From the NCBI RefSeq assembly GCF_005871205.1, contig NZ_SWKM01000017.1, forward strand, positions 38,054 through 102,053: a stretch of DNA of 64,000 nucleotides. Reading direction: 5' to 3'. A program made the position numbers and the translations under genes. Positions 25,483 to 33,014 of the stretch are shown here, in pieces; position 1 is the first letter of the stretch, and every line of letters starts with the position of its first letter. The stretch comes from Marinobacter alexandrii (GTDB lineage Bacteria; Pseudomonadota; Gammaproteobacteria; Pseudomonadales; Oleiphilaceae). The notes under the pieces were generated by a model. That model was not told the origin of the DNA and searched no databases. It worked only from the letters and a program-made list of their open reading frames with translations.

Positions 25483-26451
25483 CTAACCGTTACGTTGATG
25501 GCGTGCCCCGAGTAACTCGACGGCCAGCACCAACAAAAAGCCCGCCAGCGCCACCAGCACTGCGAAAGCAACCTGGGGATCCTGTCCGGTTAAATCCGCG
25601 AAAGTGAACGGGCTGACACTCGCTTCGTTCAGCGGTACCTGTTCACCATTGCTGTTGAAGCGCCAGCTAAGGGTCTGTTTCCAGGGCCAAACCTTGTTCA
25701 ACGCCCCAATCATAAAGCCCGTAAGAATGGCGAGGACAACATCGTGAAAATGATGAAACGCCCAGGTAATCACTCGCGCAATGGACAGTAAGCCCAACAC
25801 ACACCCCGCCAGGAACAGCGCCAGCAGTGTGACATTGGCTGACTGGATGGCATCCAGAACCGGCGCGTACATGCCGATGATAACCAAAATGAAACTGCCG
25901 GAGATGCCCGGCAGAATCATCGCACAGATGGCCAGTGCGCCTGCCAGGAAGAAGGTCAGGGGTGACGTTGCCGGCTGCCCCGCGGATAAGGTGGTTATCC
26001 ACCACGCCAGGGCGATGCCAGCAACCAGAGGCAGGCATAGGAACGCCCTGTAGTGCCGGACCTGACGGCCCACGTGCCAGACCGACGCGACAATCAGCCC
26101 GAAAAAGAAACTCCAGATCAGGATGGGGTACGTGACCAGGACGTAACTGATCAGGGAAGCCAGCGTGAGAATACTGGTCAGCACACCGGCCAGCAGACAC
26201 ACCAGGAAAGTGCCATCGCAGGCATACCAGAACGCCTGAAGCCGGCCCCGAAACAGATCACGAACGACTGCACCAGGCACCGCGTTGATCGCTTCAAGCA
26301 GGCGAAAATAAATTCCCGTAATAAAGGCAATGGTGCCACCGGATACACCGGGCACTATGTCTGCAGCGCCCATGGCCATACCCCTGGCAAAAACCGCGGC
26401 CGAATGGTGCCGGCGTTCACCCTCGGAACTCGTTTGGTCGCTTTCGGTCAC
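25483..26451 (-). CDS. DUF368 membrane protein (PopT-type polyprenyl-phosphate transporter family)
   Basis: A 322-residue integral membrane protein with eight or more helices. The DUF368 signature is clear: ARGMAMGAADIVPGVSGGTIAFITGIYFRLLEAI and a second related half, ICAMILPGISGSFILVIIGMYAPVL, showing the inverted-repeat design of the family. DUF368 members (PopT) have been shown to recycle undecaprenyl phosphate across the inner membrane. Assigning that role here is inference from the family. The gene overlaps pcm by four bases and is thus part of the surE-pcm-nlpD-rpoS run. Confidence 0.85.
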   Translation of the reverse strand: MTESDQTSSEGERRHHSAAVFARGMAMGAADIVPGVSGGTIAFITGIYFRLLEAINAVPGAVVRDLFRGRLQAFWYACDGTFLVCLLAGVLTSILTLASLISYVLVTYPILIWSFFFGLIVASVWHVGRQVRHYRAFLCLPLVAGIALAWWITTLSAGQPATSPLTFFLAGALAICAMILPGISGSFILVIIGMYAPVLDAIQSANVTLLALFLAGCVLGLLSIARVITWAFHHFHDVVLAILTGFMIGALNKVWPWKQTLSWRFNSNGEQVPLNEASVSPFTFADLTGQDPQVAFAVLVALAGFLLVLAVELLGARHQRNG

Positions 26452-27104
26452 CGGACCACCCCGCCTAGCAGCGGCACAAAATGCACAGGCTCCAGTTCCT
26501 TGTGTTCAAACCGGTCACCCCGGCGGGTAACTTCCACCAGAATCTGGTTTTCCTCACCCACGGGTGCAATCAGCACGCCGCCGTCCCGCAACTGCATCAA
26601 CAGCTCCTGGGGTATCTCGACCGGGGCTGCCGTGACAATGATGCCATCAAACGGACCACGATCGGGCCACCCCATGCCGCCGTCCGCGTGCTTCAGGAGC
26701 ACGTTGCGGGCATGAAGCTGGCGTAACCGATCGCGGGCCCTATCCTGCAATGGCTTGATCCGTTCAACACTGTAGATCTCGTCAAACAGATGTGCGAGCA
26801 CGGCGGTCTGGTAGCCAGAACCGGTACCCAGCTCAAGCACCCGCTCAGGCTCGTGCGCCAGCATCAGCTCGGTCATACGGGCCACGATGTAGGGCTGGGA
26901 TAGGGTCTGGCCATAGCCGATAGGCAGTGATGTATCCTCATAGGCCCGGTGAGAAAGCGCCTCATCCAGGAAAATATGGCGGGGCACTTCGCCAAGGACG
27001 TCGAGCACCCGATCCGACTCAATGCCGGCCTCACGAAGACGCTGCACCAAACGCATGCGGGTTCGCCGGGAGGTCATGCCGATCCCCTGAAGCTGAGCGG
27101 TCAT
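26448..27104 (-). CDS. pcm: Protein-L-isoaspartate O-methyltransferase
   Basis: SAM-dependent repair enzyme that methylates isoaspartyl residues in aged proteins; 218 residues. Marks: LPIGYGQTLSQPYIVARMTELM (substrate loop), the SAM motif VLELGTGSGYQTAVLAHL, the acidic loop in YSVERIKPLQ, and IIVTAAPVEIPQELLMQL with GGVLIAPVGE. It overlaps surE (27101-27104) and the DUF368 gene (26448-26451) by four bases each, so translation is coupled along this stress operon. Confidence 0.95.
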   Translation of the reverse strand: MTAQLQGIGMTSRRTRMRLVQRLREAGIESDRVLDVLGEVPRHIFLDEALSHRAYEDTSLPIGYGQTLSQPYIVARMTELMLAHEPERVLELGTGSGYQTAVLAHLFDEIYSVERIKPLQDRARDRLRQLHARNVLLKHADGGMGWPDRGPFDGIIVTAAPVEIPQELLMQLRDGGVLIAPVGEENQILVEVTRRGDRFEHKELEPVHFVPLLGGVVR

Positions 27105-27871
27105 GCTTCGGTCTCCCCGAAATCCCCCAGACCCTCAACCCAATCCCGAAGCGAGACCAGCGCCTCGTGTCGGGTCATGTCGATGTGCACCGGTGTGATC
27201 GAAACAAAGCCCTCGCGCACGGCGTGAAAATCGGTACCTGGACCTGCGTCACCACCGGCACCGGCGGCGCCAATCCAGTAGCGCTCTTTGCCCCGCGGAC
27301 AGGTCATGGGGATTGCGCCCTCGGCCCGTTCACGATGCCCAAGCCGGGTAACCCGAAAGCCATTCAGCTCTTCCCAGGGTAGATCCGGCACGTTCACGTT
27401 CAGGATTGAGCGCGGCCCAAGCACCAGGGGCCGACCACTTTCGAGCAGACGACGCACCACACGGGCAGCAGTTTCATAATGAAAGTGGCCGTTGTTCACC
27501 AGTGACACGGCAATGGCCGGCAGTCCCAGATGGCGTCCTTCGGTGGCTGCGGCCACGGTGCCGGAATAGATAATGTCGTCGCCGAGGTTGGCGTGGGTAT
27601 TGATTCCCGAAACAACCCGATCAAAAGACTGGTTGAACAATCCGTTGACCGCCAGGTGTACGCAGTCGGTGGGAGTACCATCCACGGAACGAAAACCATT
27701 CGGATGCTGTTCAACCGTTAATGGCCGGTTCAGGGTCAGGGAATTACTGGCCCCGCTATGGTCCCTATCCGGAGCCACGACTTCCAGATCACCAAGCCCT
27801 TTCAAGCCTTCGAACAGGGCAACCAGTCCTGGTGAGTGAACGCCGTCATCGTTGGACAACAGAATACGCAC
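27101..27871 (-). CDS. surE: 5'/3'-nucleotidase SurE
   Basis: Metal-dependent nucleoside monophosphate and exopolyphosphate phosphatase, 256 residues. Seen: the acidic metal site MRILLSNDDGVHSPGL, VVAPDRDHSGASNSLT, GTPTDCVHLA and VSGINTHANLGDDIIYSGTVAAATEG. It is encoded upstream of pcm as in E. coli; both act on damage in stationary phase. Eleven bases separate it from truD. Confidence 0.96.
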   Translation of the reverse strand: MRILLSNDDGVHSPGLVALFEGLKGLGDLEVVAPDRDHSGASNSLTLNRPLTVEQHPNGFRSVDGTPTDCVHLAVNGLFNQSFDRVVSGINTHANLGDDIIYSGTVAAATEGRHLGLPAIAVSLVNNGHFHYETAARVVRRLLESGRPLVLGPRSILNVNVPDLPWEELNGFRVTRLGHRERAEGAIPMTCPRGKERYWIGAAGAGGDAGPGTDFHAVREGFVSITPVHIDMTRHEALVSLRDWVEGLGDFGETEA

Positions 27872-27882
27872 TGTGTTCTCCG

Positions 27883-28983
27883 CTAGCCTTGTTGTTTGTT
27901 ATGGCGGCCGAGGCTCATGTCCTCAAGCTCGAATACATCATTCAGTAGTGTGGTGGCGTACTGGCCAGGTGCCAGCGAGAACTCGAGCCGGAGACTGTTA
28001 TCGTCCTGCCAATGCCACACCAGCTCGCCGGGCAAAACCGCCAAGGCGCGCCGTTCAGGCTTCATTCGGGTGGTTGAGAACACCCGGACGAGATCCGGCG
28101 CCTGCTCGACCACCCGGTGCTCCAGCTCGCCCTGCACTCCTTCGGCAACAGTTCCGCCGTCACCCCACAACGGTCCGGTTGGAACCGATTCACCCGCGGT
28201 CTGACCTGGCTCACCATCCATCGGTGTAAGCCAGCTACCCTCAGCTACCCGATGAGCAAGCACCTCATTGAACAGCCACGAACGTGCCGCCGAAAAGTAC
28301 AATACGTTTTTCGAGGCCTCTCTGCCAGCGCGGTTTTTGCCTTTGCGACCGCGCCCACCTGATCGGGACCGGCTGTCCATGGCGGACGGATCCATGGCCG
28401 CAGCCTGGTCCAGATTGCCACCGCCATGACCAAAGCGTTGGGGACCAAAGTAATTGGGCGCTCCCTGCTCCTTCAGCCGAGCCAGTGCCTGATCAATATC
28501 GACGCGTGTTCCCACCACGTCCCGCAAAACGATCACAAAGCGGTTGCCCTGATGATCACCGCGACGCAGCTTGCGGCTGGAGCGAAATGCCGACAGCACC
28601 TGCCAGCGCTCAGCCACGCTTGCAATAAACTCGGAATCTTCTGATGCCTTGCCCGGGCGGTAAAGGCTGAACCACTGGCTGGTGACGGCGTGACGGTCTT
28701 TCAGACCACAAAAGCCAACATCAAACGACCGACAGCCCGCAAGCGAGGCCAATTCCCGCGCCACGAACTCGGTGTTATCGCCGGTTTTCCGTAGCCGCAG
28801 ACACAGGTGCTCGCCGTCCCCGGTAATGTCTTCGGGCGACGCCTCTGCGGGCACTCCCTGCAGATCCTCATCCACCTGGAAGTCTTCAGGGCAGCATTTC
28901 AACTGACCCCGGGCAATTCGGCCACCGGCCGAGGTCGGCCAGTCCAGACGCCAGCGACTCGTGGATTCGTCGTTGTTACTCAC
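27883..28983 (-). CDS. truD: tRNA pseudouridine(13) synthase
   Basis: Makes pseudouridine at position 13 of tRNA-Glu; 366 residues. Marks: GQLKCCPEDFQVDEDL, the RKTGDNTEFVARELA segment, and the catalytic aspartate in GFCGLKDRHAVTSQWFSL. I chose the GTG at 28983 because its GTGA overlaps the ispF stop codon exactly, the same coupling seen at other junctions in this window; the longer frame to 29019 lies inside ispF. A Gly/Arg/Lys-rich stretch (SRSGGRGRKGKNRAGREASK) around residues 200-220 is an unusual basic insertion. Confidence 0.92.
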   Translation of the reverse strand: MSNNDESTSRWRLDWPTSAGGRIARGQLKCCPEDFQVDEDLQGVPAEASPEDITGDGEHLCLRLRKTGDNTEFVARELASLAGCRSFDVGFCGLKDRHAVTSQWFSLYRPGKASEDSEFIASVAERWQVLSAFRSSRKLRRGDHQGNRFVIVLRDVVGTRVDIDQALARLKEQGAPNYFGPQRFGHGGGNLDQAAAMDPSAMDSRSRSGGRGRKGKNRAGREASKNVLYFSAARSWLFNEVLAHRVAEGSWLTPMDGEPGQTAGESVPTGPLWGDGGTVAEGVQGELEHRVVEQAPDLVRVFSTTRMKPERRALAVLPGELVWHWQDDNSLRLEFSLAPGQYATTLLNDVFELEDMSLGRHNKQQG

Positions 28984-29459
28984 GAGGACACCGGCTCCAG
29001 CAGACACACGGCCTGGCAAGCAATACCCTCACCGCGGCCAGCGAAGCCAAGCTTTTCGGTGGTGGTGGCCTTCACACTCACACGACTCGCCGGAATACCG
29101 AGATCCTCGGCGATGTTCAGGCGCATGGCCTCAATGTGCGGCGCCATCTTTGGCGCCTGGGCAATGATCGTGCTGTCGATATTGATCACACCATAGCCCT
29201 CTTCCCGAACCCTTTGCATAACACGACGCAGCAGGTCACGACTGTCAGCGCCGGCCCATTCGTCGCTGGTGTCCGGAAACAAATGACCAATATCGCCCAG
29301 AGCAACCGCGCCCAGCAGGGCATCCGCCAACGCGTGCAGCAGCACATCGCCATCCGAGTGCGCCTTCAGGCCCTGACTGTGAGGAATGGATACCCCGCCA
29401 AGAATCACCGAATCGCCTGGACCAAAGGCGTGGACATCAAAGCCCTGACCAATACGCAT
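28980..29459 (-). CDS. ispF: 2-C-methyl-D-erythritol 2,4-cyclodiphosphate synthase
   Basis: MEP-pathway enzyme of isoprenoid synthesis, 159 residues. Marks: RIGQGFDVHAFGPGDSVILGGVSIPHSQGLKAHSDGDVLLHALADALLGAVALGDIGHLFPDT, holding the zinc ligands (D-x-H and a later His), plus the conserved TTTEKLGFAGRGEGIA near the C terminus. It lies between ispD and truD as in most gammaproteobacteria, with 24 bases after ispD and a four-base overlap with truD. Confidence 0.97.
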   Translation of the reverse strand: MRIGQGFDVHAFGPGDSVILGGVSIPHSQGLKAHSDGDVLLHALADALLGAVALGDIGHLFPDTSDEWAGADSRDLLRRVMQRVREEGYGVINIDSTIIAQAPKMAPHIEAMRLNIAEDLGIPASRVSVKATTTEKLGFAGRGEGIACQAVCLLEPVSS

Positions 29460-29483
29460 AACCTACTCCGGGAAAGAAAAAAT

Positions 29484-30185
29484 TCAGAAACGGCTGAGAA
29501 TAAAGCCGGCAAGATCCAGATCCGCAGGAACCGTCACCTTGATGTTGTCGGGCCGGCCTTCAACCAGTACCGGCATGGTACCGGAAAACTCCATGGCAGA
29601 GGACTCATCCGTGACAGGCAACCCGGCCTCCTGGGCTTTTTCCAGTGCAGTGATCAAAGCGGAATAGCGAAACATCTGGGGCGTCAAAGCCCGCCACAAC
29701 GGCCGCCGGTCCACGGTCTCCTGCACTTCCGGATTCTCACCCCGCCCCGCCCTCTTCAGCGTGTCCGCAACCGGCGCTGCCAGCAGACCGCCAACCGGAT
29801 GCCCGGACAGGATTTCGATCAGTTTGCTCAGATCGTCGCGGTGAACGCACGGCCGGGCCGCGTCGTGCACCAGAACCCAGTCATCGTCCCTGGCCTGGCC
29901 AGCCAACGCACGCAGCGCCGCCAGCACCGAATCCGCGCGTTCGACACCGCCGGTGCACGTCTGGATACGTTGATCCTTGCTGGACTCGGTAGTCGGCCAC
30001 CAGTGGTCGGACGAATTCAGGGGGACCATGCAGCCGGCAAACGGGGCAGCATTCAGCACACGCGAAAGGGTGATATCGAGAATAAAGCGGGAATCAATAC
30101 GGAGGTACTGCTTGGGGCATTCAGCTTGCATTCGCTGGCCAATCCCAGCAGCAGGAACAATAAGCCAGAGGTTGGATTCAGTCAT
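29484..30185 (-). CDS. ispD: 2-C-methyl-D-erythritol 4-phosphate cytidylyltransferase
   Basis: Transfers CMP from CTP to MEP, third step of the MEP pathway; 233 residues from the ATG at 30185 (MTESNLWLIVPAAGIGQRMQ). Marks: the CTP-binding loop VPAAGIGQRMQAECPKQYL, VLVHDAARPCVHRDDL and the C-terminal GRPDNIKVTVPADLDLA. An in-frame ATG at 30248 lies inside a hairpin of the composite palindrome and adds 21 residues unlike the family, so I rejected it. The palindrome (30208-30317) fills the gap between ftsB and ispD. Confidence 0.95.
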   Translation of the reverse strand: MTESNLWLIVPAAGIGQRMQAECPKQYLRIDSRFILDITLSRVLNAAPFAGCMVPLNSSDHWWPTTESSKDQRIQTCTGGVERADSVLAALRALAGQARDDDWVLVHDAARPCVHRDDLSKLIEILSGHPVGGLLAAPVADTLKRAGRGENPEVQETVDRRPLWRALTPQMFRYSALITALEKAQEAGLPVTDESSAMEFSGTMPVLVEGRPDNIKVTVPADLDLAGFILSRF

Positions 30186-30207
30186 GGGGTGCCCGTACAA
30201 GGTCGGA

Positions 30208-30317
30208 AGATCGGCGAGGCTAACTTTTCCGGGAATATCTGTGGCCATGGATGGCCACAGTCAAGCGCACATGGATGTGCTCGTAGCGGTTCCCGGGAAA
30301 GGTAGCCTCGTCGATCT
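30208..30317. repeat. Composite palindrome, copy 2
   Basis: Inverted arms of 28 bases at 30208-30235 and 30290-30317 match at 25 positions and enclose 54 bases. The 47-bp core (30243-30289), read on the minus strand, has hairpins CACATCCATGTG and GGCCATCCATGGCC separated by 11 bases, then a 7-base spacer. Copy 1 is at 12698-12791. The element starts 18 bases past the ftsB stop codon and ends 22 bases before ispD. Confidence 0.75.
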
Positions 30318-30335
30318 ACACTCCGAAGCAGGAGT

Positions 30336-30608
30336 TCAATTCTCTACCACAAGAAAGAAGGTTTCGTCTTCGCGAATCAAACCAAGGTTCATCCTGGCCC
30401 TTTCCTCCACGGCGCTCTGCTCATTACGCAGGTTACGAACCTCCGCGTAGAGACGCTCGTTACGGGTCGCCAGTTCGGAATTCTCCTCACGCTGTTCGGC
30501 AATGGACTTTTCCAGCGCCCAGACCTGCGCAAAGCTGCCCTCCCCGACCCACAGGCGCACCTGCAGCAGGAGTATCAGCACAATCATTATGGTCCAGAGC
30601 AACTTCAT
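30336..30608 (-). CDS. ftsB: Cell division protein FtsB
   Basis: A 90-residue bitopic inner-membrane protein: a short cytoplasmic start, one membrane helix (LLWTIMIVLILLLQVRLWVG), then a periplasmic coiled coil (LEKSIAEQREENSELATRNERLYAEVRNLRNEQSAVEERARMNLGLIREDETFF). In E. coli FtsB forms a complex with FtsL and FtsQ that signals septal peptidoglycan synthesis. The order eno-ftsB-ispD is conserved. A terminator after eno and a candidate promoter at 30659-30688 suggest it starts its own transcript. Confidence 0.93.
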   Translation of the reverse strand: MKLLWTIMIVLILLLQVRLWVGEGSFAQVWALEKSIAEQREENSELATRNERLYAEVRNLRNEQSAVEERARMNLGLIREDETFFLVVEN

Positions 30609-30658
30609 TGCCGAGCCCGTTCCGGATTAACCGATTAAAAATTAAACGACGTTTGCCG

Positions 30659-30688
30659 AGTATAGACCTTAGAGTAGATTAACAACAA
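30659..30688 (-). promoter_or_regulatory. Candidate sigma-70 promoter of ftsB
   Basis: On the minus strand TTGTTG (30688-30683) and TATACT (30664-30659) are 18 bases apart, between the eno terminator and the ftsB start. Confidence 0.5.
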
Positions 30689-30708
30689 CTTCTTCTAACC
30701 GCTTGTGT

Positions 30709-30752
30709 AAAAAGGCCATCGTGACTGAATGTTCATTCAGTCACGATGGCCT
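30709..30752 (-). terminator. Intrinsic terminator of eno with a 19-bp perfect stem
   Basis: The arms at 30713-30731 and 30734-30752 are perfectly complementary over 19 bp with a two-base loop. On the minus strand the stem is followed by five T (30713-30709). It lies 57 bases past the eno stop codon. Confidence 0.85.
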
Positions 30753-30808
30753 CAATCACATTGCGGCCACAATCATAAAGATCGTGGCTCAAAATGGAAG
30801 GGTGGGCT

Positions 30809-32104
30809 TCAGCCCTGGCCCTTGATTTCGCTTAGGCCACGGTACGGTGCCTTACCGTCCAGTGCTTCTTCAATACGCAGCAGCTGGTTGTACTTGGCAA
30901 CGCGATCAGAGCGACACAGTGAGCCGGTCTTGATCTGGCCAGCACAGGTCGCAACCGCGAGATCTGCAATGGTGGTGTCCTCGGTTTCGCCAGAGCGATG
31001 AGAGATAACCGCGGTGTAGCCGGCATCCTGCGCCATCTTGATGGCATCGAGGGTTTCACTCAGGCTACCGATCTGGTTGAACTTGATCAGGATGGAGTTA
31101 CCCACGCTCTTCTCGATACCTTCCTTGAGGATGCGGGTATTGGTCACAAACAGATCGTCGCCCACCAGCTGAATCTTGCTGCCCAGCTTATCGGTCAGCA
31201 CTTTCCAACCGTCCCAGTCGCTCTCATCCATGCCGTCTTCGATGGACACAATCGGGTAGCGCTCGCACAAACCAGCCAGGTAGTCAGCAAATCCTGCAGA
31301 ATCGAAGCTCTTGCCCTCGCCGGACAGCTGGTACTGATTGTCCTTGTAGAACTCCGAAGACGCACAGTCCAGAGCCAGAGTCACGTCGGTGCCCAGCGCG
31401 TAACCGGCCTTCTCGACCGCTTCCTTGATCACCGCCAGAGCGGCTTCGTTGGACGGCAGGTTCGGAGCAAAACCACCTTCATCACCAACGGCAGTGTTCA
31501 GGCCCTGGGCCTTCAACACCTTCTTCAGACTGTGGAAGATTTCTGCACCAATGCGCAAGGCTTCGGCGAAGCTCTTGGCGGCCACCGGCTGCACCATGAA
31601 CTCCTGGATATCCACGTTATTGTCGGCATGCTCGCCGCCGTTCAGGATGTTCATCATGGGTACCGGCATGCTGAACTTGCCAGAGGTGCCGTTCAGGTCG
31701 GCAATGTGAGCGTACAGAGGCTTGCCCAGAGACTCGGCTGCGGCCTTGGCGGCTGCCAGGGACACCGCCAGAATGGCATTGGCGCCAAGATTGGCCTTGT
31801 TTTCGGTGCCATCAAGTTCCAGCATCACATTGTCGAGGCCACGCTGGTCTGCAGCATCCTTACCCAACAGGGCGTCACGGATCTTGCTGTTAATCGCATC
31901 AACCGCCTTGCGGACACCCTTGCCCAGATAACGGGAGCCATCCTGGTCACGCAGTTCCAGCGCTTCGCGTGAACCGGTGGAGGCACCGGAAGGCGCACAG
32001 GCGCGGCCCAGGGTACCGTCTTCAAGGATCACATCGGCTTCAACAGTGGGGTTGCCGCGGGAATCGAGAACTTCGCGCGCTTTGATGTTGGCAATCTTGG
32101 TCAT
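30809..32104 (-). CDS. eno: Enolase
   Basis: Interconverts 2-phosphoglycerate and phosphoenolpyruvate; in many proteobacteria it is also part of the RNA degradosome. It is 431 residues, full length. Seen: IANIKAREVLDSRGNPTVEADVIL, the flexible loop region GASTGSREALELRD, GGEHADNNVDIQEFMVQP, GDEGGFAPNL, the Mg ligands in ALDCASSEFY, SIEDGMDESDWDGW and VGDDLFVTN, the catalytic Lys in ILIKFNQIGSLSET, and SHRSGETEDTTIADLAV. It follows pyrG and kdsA; a GGAG ribosome-binding site precedes the ATG. Confidence 0.98.
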   Translation of the reverse strand: MTKIANIKAREVLDSRGNPTVEADVILEDGTLGRACAPSGASTGSREALELRDQDGSRYLGKGVRKAVDAINSKIRDALLGKDAADQRGLDNVMLELDGTENKANLGANAILAVSLAAAKAAAESLGKPLYAHIADLNGTSGKFSMPVPMMNILNGGEHADNNVDIQEFMVQPVAAKSFAEALRIGAEIFHSLKKVLKAQGLNTAVGDEGGFAPNLPSNEAALAVIKEAVEKAGYALGTDVTLALDCASSEFYKDNQYQLSGEGKSFDSAGFADYLAGLCERYPIVSIEDGMDESDWDGWKVLTDKLGSKIQLVGDDLFVTNTRILKEGIEKSVGNSILIKFNQIGSLSETLDAIKMAQDAGYTAVISHRSGETEDTTIADLAVATCAGQIKTGSLCRSDRVAKYNQLLRIEEALDGKAPYRGLSEIKGQG

Positions 32105-32165
32105 TGTTGTCAGTCTCCAAAGTTTTCAGGTAATCAAAGGGGGACGAAACGAAGAACACCGCCAA

Positions 32166-33014
32166 TCAGGCGGTGTCGATAGGTTTAAAGCTCTTGATGA
32201 GGTCATCCACGGCCTTAACCCGTGCCAGGAACGGTTCCAACTGGCTCAGACGCAGGGCACAGGGGCCGTCGCATTTGGCCTGGTCCGGATCCGGATGGGC
32301 CTCCAGGAATAGCCCGGCAAGCCCCTGGGACATGCCGGCCAGTGCCAGATCCGTCACCTGAGCGCGGCGGCCGCCGGCGGAATCCGCACGACCACCCGGC
32401 ATCTGCAGCGCGTGGGTCACATCAAAAAGCACCGGTACATTCATCTGCTTCATGATGCCAAAGCCCAGCATGTCGACCACGAGGTTGTTGTAGCCGAAGC
32501 TGCTGCCCCGCTCGCACAGGATCAGCTTGTCGTTACCGGCTTCCTCACACTTGGTGATGATGTGCTTCATTTCCTGAGGCGCCAGGAACTGGGCTTTCTT
32601 GATGTTGATCACTGCCCCGGTTTTGGCCATGGCCACCACCAGATCGGTCTGCCGGCTCAGGAAAGCCGGTAACTGGATGACGTCACACACCTCTGCTGCC
32701 GGTGCAGCCTGGGCAGGCTCGTGGACATCAGAAATGATCGGCACACCGAACTTGCTCTTGATATCAGCCAGGATCTGCAGACCCTCATCCAGGCCAGGAC
32801 CACGGAACGAGTTCACCGACGAGCGGTTGGCCTTATCGAACGATGCCTTGAACACATAGGGAATCCCCAGCTTGCCGCACGTCTCAACGTAGGCCTCGGC
32901 CACTTCAAAGGCCATCTCCCGGGATTCCAGCACATTCATACCGCCAAACAGCACAAACGGCCGATCATTGGCAACTTCGATATCCGATACGTTCACGGTG
33001 TGCCGTGCCATCAT
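32166..33014 (-). CDS. kdsA: 3-deoxy-8-phosphooctulonate synthase
   Basis: Condenses PEP and arabinose 5-phosphate to KDO 8-phosphate for lipopolysaccharide. It is 282 residues. Marks: PFVLFGGMNVLESREMAFEVAE, YVFKASFDKANRSSVNSFRGPGL, ISDVHEPAQAAPAAEVCDVIQLPAFLSRQTDL, INIKKAQFLAPQEM, CERGSSFGYNNLVVDML and FDVTHALQMPGG. The pyrG TGA overlaps the ATG by one base (TGATG). A second ATG follows directly. The pyrG-kdsA-eno order is conserved. Confidence 0.97.
   Translation of the reverse strand: MMARHTVNVSDIEVANDRPFVLFGGMNVLESREMAFEVAEAYVETCGKLGIPYVFKASFDKANRSSVNSFRGPGLDEGLQILADIKSKFGVPIISDVHEPAQAAPAAEVCDVIQLPAFLSRQTDLVVAMAKTGAVINIKKAQFLAPQEMKHIITKCEEAGNDKLILCERGSSFGYNNLVVDMLGFGIMKQMNVPVLFDVTHALQMPGGRADSAGGRRAQVTDLALAGMSQGLAGLFLEAHPDPDQAKCDGPCALRLSQLEPFLARVKAVDDLIKSFKPIDTA

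Noticed and set aside
30186..30248. Upstream ATG for ispD at 30248
   Set aside because: It falls in the loop region of a palindrome hairpin and would add 21 residues not found in IspD proteins; the start at 30185 fits the family.
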